This document shows, piece after piece, positions 49,301 through 58,300 of a DNA stretch of 64,000 nucleotides. The stretch comes from Calliopum simillimum (Eukaryota > Arthropoda > Insecta > Diptera > Lauxaniidae): positions 84,054,909 to 84,118,908 of the forward strand of contig OX638368.1 in the NCBI GenBank assembly GCA_951812925.1, read 5' to 3'. The position numbers were made by a program, and so were the translations under genes. How positions within the stretch are numbered: position 1 is the stretch's first letter; each line of letters starts with the position of its first letter. The notes beneath the pieces are model-generated. The model was not told where the DNA came from and did no database searches. It was given only the letters and a program-made list of their open reading frames with translations.

Positions 49301-52300
49301 GCAAAAACATCAAAAGGTCACTTCGAAATAAAAATTTCTAAAAATTCGATTTTTTTTATCACAAAAATCGGCCTCTAGGGCACAAACTATTAGCTGTGGA
49401 AAGATGACTATCAGGAGCAAAATATAGCAAATTATATCTCCTACAGTTCTTGGGATATAATAGTACACATTTTTTACGGTATTTAGGGTATACAGTCGCT
49501 CATACTCAAAAAAAGCCGTATTTGACAAAAATGGAAAAAAATCCAAACTCCCAGGCTGAAATACGCAAGGAAACTACAAATCGATTTTGATATTCTTGGT
49601 CCTGAAAGTTGCGCTGTTTATCGTCCTTTAACGTAAAGTAATAATCATAAAAAAATATTAAGTTGTGGATGCAAAACATGGATGTGAAACAAAAATACCC
49701 AAAATTAGAACTTTACCAAAAATACCAAGTGTGTAAAAATTATCATATCTCGCGCAATTTCAATCCGATTTCCATTCCATGTTTAGAAGCTTTTAGTTTT
49801 TTTATTAGTTTTTAATCAAATTTTTGGGTATATTTTAAAACCAAACAATAAAAGGTCGCTTTTTCATGATACACAATTATTTTTAACAAATTTCGGCCTC
49901 TAGCGGAAAACCGTTTACTTTTGGAATCAAGATTTCAAAGCAAAACTTTAGGAAAGCAGATTTCCTACATTTATAGAGCTCTAAATTTTTTGTGTGTCTC
50001 TTGTATCTTGAGTTATAGGAAAAAAACCGTTTTTTGAATCAAAAAATTTTAACTTCTTCCGGGACTTCCATAGGGCAAACTTCACTGTAGAGCAATGAGA
50101 AAAAAACAAAAAATGTAGAAAATTAATCCCTTTCAAAGATTTAGGAAGAATTACTACCAATAGTTTCGTGGTATTTGAGATAAAATAAAAAAAATTGCGA
50201 AAAAACAATGTTTTTTGTCGTTTAGACCTTCATTCAAGCCCCGGGCGGGCCATCTTTTCGGGGGTTTTGACCAAAACTAAGTATGCAGTTTTTGTTTTAA
50301 GATCTTAATCTAGGATAATTTTTGATGCACCAATTTTTTTTGAATTTTGCTGCACCTTAGTGTATTTTCTTCCAAAGTCAAACATTCGAAAAATCGAGTA
50401 ATGTGAAGTTTTTTTCACAAAAAAACATTTTGCGTGATAAATTTTCACAAATTATTTCAAATTATCATCATCTGATAGCTCAATAAATAGAGAATAAACT
50501 CTGAAAAATTCAAACCATTTGCTTAAGTATTAACGGTTTTATGGGCAGGTTAATAGACCAGTTGCAAACACGTACATTATGCTCCCCACTATATATGTAA
50601 CTCCAATTACGAAATAAATTAAATTGTTAATACAGTATGCACAACATATTTATCAATCCTAAATTTAAATTTAGATATATTTGAACTATGTACAATGGTA
50701 GTGAATACGTGTATTGAAGTGAATTTGATACCTATCGATGGATCTAGAACAGCTTGCGCGGCTTGTTCTTCTCCCATTGGTGTCCTTAGCCAAGTTTTCT
50801 TCAGTTTCATAGCTAGTGGTGAATCCTCTGCTGTTGCCACTACACAATTAAATTAAAATTATGTTTGTTAAGGTATCATTTATATTAAATTTCTAAATTT
50901 TACCTAATTAGATATAATATAAGATTTAAATACAGTGAACTCGCGATAGTAGTAACTTCCCAACATATGAACACCCCAAAATATGAACACTTTTTCCCTA
51001 CCATTGACTTCTTCAAAATATGAGCTTTGTGCAAAAGCTGTAAAATATTAACATAATTAACATAAAAGATTTATCTTTTTGTTTATGTGGGACCTGTGTA
51101 ACGAACAAAATGAATAAAAAAGTTTCTTTGAGTTTTTAAACAAAAAATATTTATTTTGAAACTATTTTTTTAAATGGTGCGCCTTTCGTAAATATAAACA
51201 AATAGTTCATATTATCGTGAGCACACTTAGGGTATTCCTTAAAACGTGTAAATGCCTCGAAAACATTTTTAACTTTTAATAGTTGTCAAATTCGTATTGA
51301 TTTTGACAACTATTACGAGTTTACGAGGTTTTCCTTAAAACGTGTAATGCCTCGAAAACATCTTTAACTTTTAATAGTTGTCAAATTCGTATTGATTTTG
51401 ACAACTATTACGAGTTTACGAGGATTTTGAGGCATTTAAACGTTTTAAGGAATACCCTCACTGCCTTTCGTAAATATGAACAATCTCCCAACAATGAAGA
51501 GGATAGGTTTTAATTAGTTCATATTAACGCGAGCGCACTGTATGTATAATAGTCTGGTTCAAATTTGTATAAAAAAAGAGAATTGGCTTCGAATTCTGCT
51601 CCCACAACACCAAAATGTTCATTCTGATGCAAGTAATCACTACGTCCGGGTTCATTAAAGAGAATATCCCAAACCATTTTAAAAACCGGAAAGTGGTCCG
51701 GAATATGGAAAAAATTTTTATTTTTAAATTTAAACTGTTCAACTTTTTGAGCCTCTAAATTCGAATCTGCAAGTTATTTTCCCATCAGTTCTAAAGTTTC
51801 AGATATATTGGCCATTCCATTTCGTATCTTTATTTTCCACCTTGAATGGACATCTTCAAAACTACAAAACTTACAGGGATAAATTGCAGATTCGAATTTA
51901 GCGGCTCAAAATCAATATAAAAAGTTTAAGTTTAAATTTTGAAACAAAATTTTTTTCCATATTCCGGACCACTTTCCGGTTATTAAAATGGTTTGGGATG
52001 CATCAAACAGTCTCTGAAACGGAACAAATTTTACATGGTGCTATTTACATTAAAGAGAACATTTTGTTGCTGCGGGAGCGAAATTCAAACAAACTTTTCA
52101 CAAAATAAAGATATCGAATAATTTCAAATACCGTTGGAAAGGTAACATAAAACGCAATTTTTTTTTATGCAGACAGATTAGCGTTTTGATAAAAATTCAA
52201 CTCTCTATGGCCAATTTTCTAAGGACGTGATTTTTTGCTCTTCCAAAAAAGGGTCTCGGTTGTGAACCTTCTGGCAAATCTCAATAAAAGTCGGAAAATA

Positions 52301-55300
52301 CTAAGTAAAACACCCATAATTTCATAATTAGTTGAGATTTTATTCATTCAGAAGGCCTCAGGAGGACAAACAAGTTATAATGACGCCAATTAGGCTAAAA
52401 AAAACCGTAATAAATGGAAGTGTTCAATCGTATGCTTTTTTTTTGTATCTTTATAATTAAAATAGATACATATTCAATGCTTACAACATGTCTAAAAATT
52501 AAAGAAATGAAACGCATACCGAGTAAAACGACATACAAACACTGTATTTTAATATACGAGGGTTGCCTTTTATATTTCGGGATTGGGCAACACTAATATC
52601 AATAGCTAAAATCTGGCAACACCATTATAAAGTTTGACATTTTTTATCATAAACGTACTCACAACGTTTTGATGTACAAGTGCTATTTGTTTTGTTTACA
52701 GTGAGTTAAGAAAATCTATTTTTACATTGATAATTTAAGTGAACAAATTTTTTTGACGGTCAAATGTTCATGCAATATTGAATGTATGCTGGTCCCACTA
52801 ATGCCTAAGGTTGTCTCAATCTCACGATAAGTCAAATGACGATCTTGCAATATCAGTTGGCGCACAGCATCAATTGTTTCCGGAACAACAACTGATTTTG
52901 GACGACCTTCACGAAATTCGTCTTGGAGTGAACTACGACCTCGGTTGAATTCACCATACCATCGATAAACACTGGTCCTTGATGGAGCTTCATCGCCAAA
53001 AATTGAATTAAGTTCATCGATGCACTGTTGTTGAGTTGATCCACGTCGAAAGTTGTAAAAAATAATCGCACGAAAAATTTCACGATTTAATTCCATTTTT
53101 TGGGCGAGATGAATCTTTTAAGTTACTGTAAACAACACAAATAGCGCTCGTATGTCAAAATGTTCTGAGTACGTATAACCTCAAAAATGTCAAACTTTAC
53201 GATAGAGCTGGCAGTTGCCAGATTGCAACACTAGGGTTGCCCAATCCCGAAATATAAAAGTCAACCTACGTATCTGACGATATCTGATAGTTATTGTACA
53301 AACCTAGTACGAAAAACGGATGATTCATATCCGAGCCACAAGAGTGATTCACAACCCAGCCAAGACGCTATTTTGGAAACGTCAAAAACAACGGCACTTC
53401 CAATCATATTTCACCATAATTTATCTCACAAAATTAATTTTAACAGTATTTAAATAACACCAACATTTTTTTTCCAAAGTCTACTCGGATCTAACGCTGC
53501 GGGGCCAAAACAAGAAACCATTTGGCTCAGTTTGTTCAAGTTGGCTCAAATTTTCGAGAAACGGTCATTTGAATTTTGCACCTTGAGACGATTTGTGTTT
53601 TTTTCGATAGTAAACTGAGTTTTATTGTATCTGGTGGTGGGGTTTTGTTCGTCTCGTCAATATCTACAACTTTCGCCAACAAATCAGTTTTTTTGAATGC
53701 ATTTTCGGCAAGTTAGAGCACAAAATTCTCTATGAGAAGTTGCCCAGAACATTTTCAAAATGTTCGACCTAAGTCAACAGATCAAATTTCTCAGCCTCCA
53801 GATCAGTCACTCTACACTCACTGAACATTTTGACGATGCTCTAGATAACTTAACATCATCCTCTGTAGAAGAACACTGCGGATGGTACCAAAAATTTTAA
53901 TTTCTAAAAGAAATCGAAGTCCCTATTGCACTAAAACCTTAATATCTTTTGGAAATTTCATTCGATTTTGCTCAGCATAGTCTTAAAATGATTGCAATTA
54001 TGTGAACCATTTAATAAAATTTCTAAAAAAAATTGTTTAAAACAATAAGTGCCAAAAACAAGATGTTTCATTTCCAGTTGATATGAAAAATTTCAAATTT
54101 TTTCCTGCTATAACTCAGTCAATTTTGTTCGGAGCATAATCATTGGCATACTTGTAAGAAGCGCCATTAATCACTCTTCGTAAATGTGGAAAAATAAAAT
54201 CGATCGGACCTGTTAATTTCAAAATCTGCCACGTGACATTCGTACGCTGTTTTTTGGTCAGATCTATGTTAAATAATTGAAATATTCATGATTTAAGAAT
54301 TTTATATTATTAAGCTTCTTGAGATACACATTTCCTTCGAACGAAGAATTATTATAAATTGTGTGGTATTAGCAGTCAAACTTCTCTGCCACGTGACACA
54401 AATTTGGAAGTCATTTTTGAGGTACACATACATTCATCGAAAATTCTGCGCTTCTACCCAACCGATCGATCACAAATTTTTATATGTTAGAAATGAAAGA
54501 TGAATAAAGAGAACTGCATTCATGATGGTTTATTAAGTTTATTTGGAAATAATTTAAGAGCAAAAACATCGTCTCTGCCACGTAACATACAAAATCTGCC
54601 ACGCTACACCGTCTGAAAAATTGTACAAAAAAATGTATTCATACCATTGTTAATGTTCGCAACAACAAATGAATGAAAAAGAGCATTAAATTACTTGATT
54701 TTACTCAAGTTTCCCATTAGGTTAGGCGCCAGACGGGCTTGGGTATAAAAGTATTTATTTTAAATGTATTTTGCAATGCTGAATCCGAATCCGGCCTTAG
54801 AATTGCTGTATCTCATAAGGTTTTTGAGATATCTTAGCCTAAACAGGGAAAAAATACCGTTTTTGCTATATTTTGGAGCCAACTTGAACAAACTGAACCA
54901 AATGGTTTCTTGTTTTGGAATATATTTTCACCCCGAAGCGTTAGATCCGAGTAGACTTTTGAAAAAAAACTTTTGTTCCACAGTTTAATGTTAATCTACT
55001 TTTTCAAGTCATTTGAGATAAGTTCCTTCATCCATTATACCATAGGAAAAACAAAGATAGAGCATTTGTTTACCACTTAACCCTTAAATGCATAGTGGAC
55101 CTTATATGGTTCATGAATATAATCATGGATAATTTTAACCATGGTTAATGAATGATTTTACCATGACTATGTTCAGGAACCATATATGGTCCACTATGCA
55201 TTTAAGGGTTAAACTTATTCAATAGCTGGATAAATTAGAACACGCTAGAACACTTCCATGTAATCATATAAATCTATATATTAATACGCAAGACAAAAAT

Positions 55301-58300
55301 TTGTCCATCTTTTTTAACTTTGTTAGAAATGCACTTCAACTTTGAATTATACACTATTAGAAAAGTTTTTGTATGTAGATGTGCACAAAGTTAAAATTAT
55401 TTTAATTTCTGCATTTTAGCCAGGTAAAATTAAAAACAAATTTTTCAATATTCACAACAACAAAATATATGGTCACATAAGCTAGAAAAATGTTTAAGTA
55501 CAAATAGAAAGATTAAAATTGACACATGTTTTTTTTTTTTTTTTGCTTTGCTTTCGTTGCGCTGATGATATCAGGGATGACACATGTGATTTTTTATTGT
55601 GTACCAAATAAAGTACTAAAAGCTCCCAAAAAAGGACCAAAACTTCAACAGATCCAAGTTTTGCATTAAAATATAGTTTTATGGATAGAAAACATATTTT
55701 GTACAGAAGTGTGAGCAAATGTAAATATTGTTAAAAAAAGTAAGTGCGCACATCTTTTTAGGGCCAATATGCATCACCTTCTGCTAAGAACGATGCGCCG
55801 ACTTATCTCTAAATATTTGTTTACAATGCAGTGGCATACCTTAAGAGGCGAAGGGGGCCATCGCCCCATTCAAAATGGGCTTATAAGCGGTAGCATTCAA
55901 TTAGATTAATTTTTCGAGAGCGAATTTGATAGACTTTATCTTATTTTTTTGTTCAAAACATTTTTTTTAGGCATATGGTCGCTAAAAGTTGCCACAGCTA
56001 CAGTGCGAAGAGAAAATTTATCTAAAAATGCTGATTTGGTACCAACGTGCTTTTTGGCATTAAAAACGATGACAGTAATTCATTTTGTGAAGAGCGTCAC
56101 TGACGGACTTAATGGGGTATAAGTTCTTCGATGGAACAAATAAAAAAATATTGTAATACTTTATAAAAAAGAAAAAATAACTTATGTTAAGAAAAGAGTT
56201 CAACAACTTAAAACAACTTTATCCATTTACATTAACAGTAGCTGTGTTTTAGAGGACAGCTCGATTAAATACTCTCTGAGAAACGTATAAGAAAGCAACA
56301 ACTAAAGTGTTTAATTCAACGCTGATAAGATTGCGGCAGTGGCATTAAATTTAGAAATAGAGCTAAGGGGCCGTTCACATATTACGTAACGCGTTACTTA
56401 GCGTCGATTTTGTAAATTTTATGAGACGATAAATTAAAATTTGTTACGTAACTAGGGGGGAGGGGGTTTTCCGTTTTGTTACGACCGGCGAGGGAGAGAT
56501 TTGAAATTGGTCGAAAATCGCGTTACGTAATATGTGCATGGCCCCTAAACATGACAGTACTGCTTACTGCTACTGCTCTTATGTAATTGTGTTACCAATG
56601 AAACACACTGCTTCTAAAAAACAGCTGGTCACTGCCGCTGCCACTGCTACTGCCGCATTGTGTTTCAGCTAAAAGACAAAAAGCAGAGCAGCGACATTTT
56701 GTGTTTGTTTTGTTTTGCTTACATACGTTTCGCTGGAATTTGTTTCACGGGATTTTTTAAATTGTACCAAATAGCAAAAAAAGTACCAAGTGTCCAAAAA
56801 GTACCAAAATTAATTAATTTATTTGTGGTCGAATATCGACCACTGGGGGATACTAGTCTATATATTAATACGCAAGACAAAACTTTGTCCTACCATTTTT
56901 ACTATGTTAGAAATGGAGCACGACTTTCAATTATACACCATTAGAAAGGTATTTGTGTGTTAATGTGCACAAAGTTAAAATCATTTTAATATTTTGCCAC
57001 TAAGCCAGGCGAAATTAAATGCAAATTTTTCAATATTAACAAAGACAAAATACGCGGTCACACAGAGCTGAAAAAGAGGATACAGCACAAAGAGAAAGAC
57101 AAAAAGCTGGTTGACACTGACTTAATGTTTTTTGTTTTCTTTTCGTTTCACATTTGTCATTGTACCATTTTGTACCAAGTAGCAAAATAAGTACTAAAAC
57201 TGTCCAAAAGGTACCAAAATTATTTACTTGATACATTTGTGGTCAAATTTTGACCATTGGGCAATTCTAGTTTTTAATTAAAATTCCAATTTTCACCGAA
57301 TGTACGATCCCCAACACTTATGTCGTGTTTTTTTTTTCCTTTCGCTGTGATTCTCAACAAATCTATGCTAAGGGTCAAATAAAGTGTACTTGAAAGTTCT
57401 CCTGGATGTCGTCGAATTCGTCTTTATGCATTTTGCCTTGTTTTTGTTATTTTATTGGTGTTTTACATAAAAACACCGAACATAAGCTCAAACCAACAAT
57501 TTCATCTGATCCGTACTTGTTGGTAGCAAAATAATATAACTCATTATCTGTTCCAAGAAAGGATAATTCCATGGTAACTCGCGTTACAAATAGAAAATTT
57601 TTTAAGATTTTAATGGAGCTTTTGGATTGTTAATGAACACAATACTTTGTTCTTGAGGTAACTCGCGTTATCATTTTTGGACAACATGTTCAGAGAGGGA
57701 ATTTCTTTCGCTAGTTTTTGCGAAATTTGTCGGTAGATTTCTTTACATTAGACATAAATACAATAAAAGCAGCTAGGTATCAATAAGTATTTCTTTATAA
57801 AAAAAAAAACAATATTAAATCGTATTTTTGAGAACAATGCAAAAATTATATTGTAACTCGCGTTAAAAAAATGGTAACTAGCGTTTCTATCGATTTTAGA
57901 CCAATACAAAGGGATTTTTCTAGATCTTAGGTATGAAAATTAAAATTGGGTCAAAATATAAGAATAATGAAGGACTACTTCAGGCTTTTATGCACAGGAA
58001 CCAAAATTAAATCAAAAATTAATAATTGATCAACTAAGTCTATTATATCGCGATTGAAATTTTTTATGTTTTTAATACAGATGGTTTAATATCATAATAT
58101 CTATTACTGTCACTGCGAGATCCCTATACGAGTACTTCCTCGCAAAAGTACCACTTTAATAAGATACTCGTTTTTACTTCTTTTGATATCGAGACAGTAA
58201 CTAAAAAAGGCGATAATAACGAATTGCAATGGCAACCCTTATTTTTGGCACTAAATGGTAATGTTTCTTCAATTAAACATTAGTTTGGATATAGTTGAAG

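Noticed and set aside
48790..49546. Two nearly identical open frames on opposite strands ([16 protein letters not shown])
   Set aside because: They are the same palindrome sequence read from each arm of the 47955-50359 foldback, so identity does not show protein conservation.
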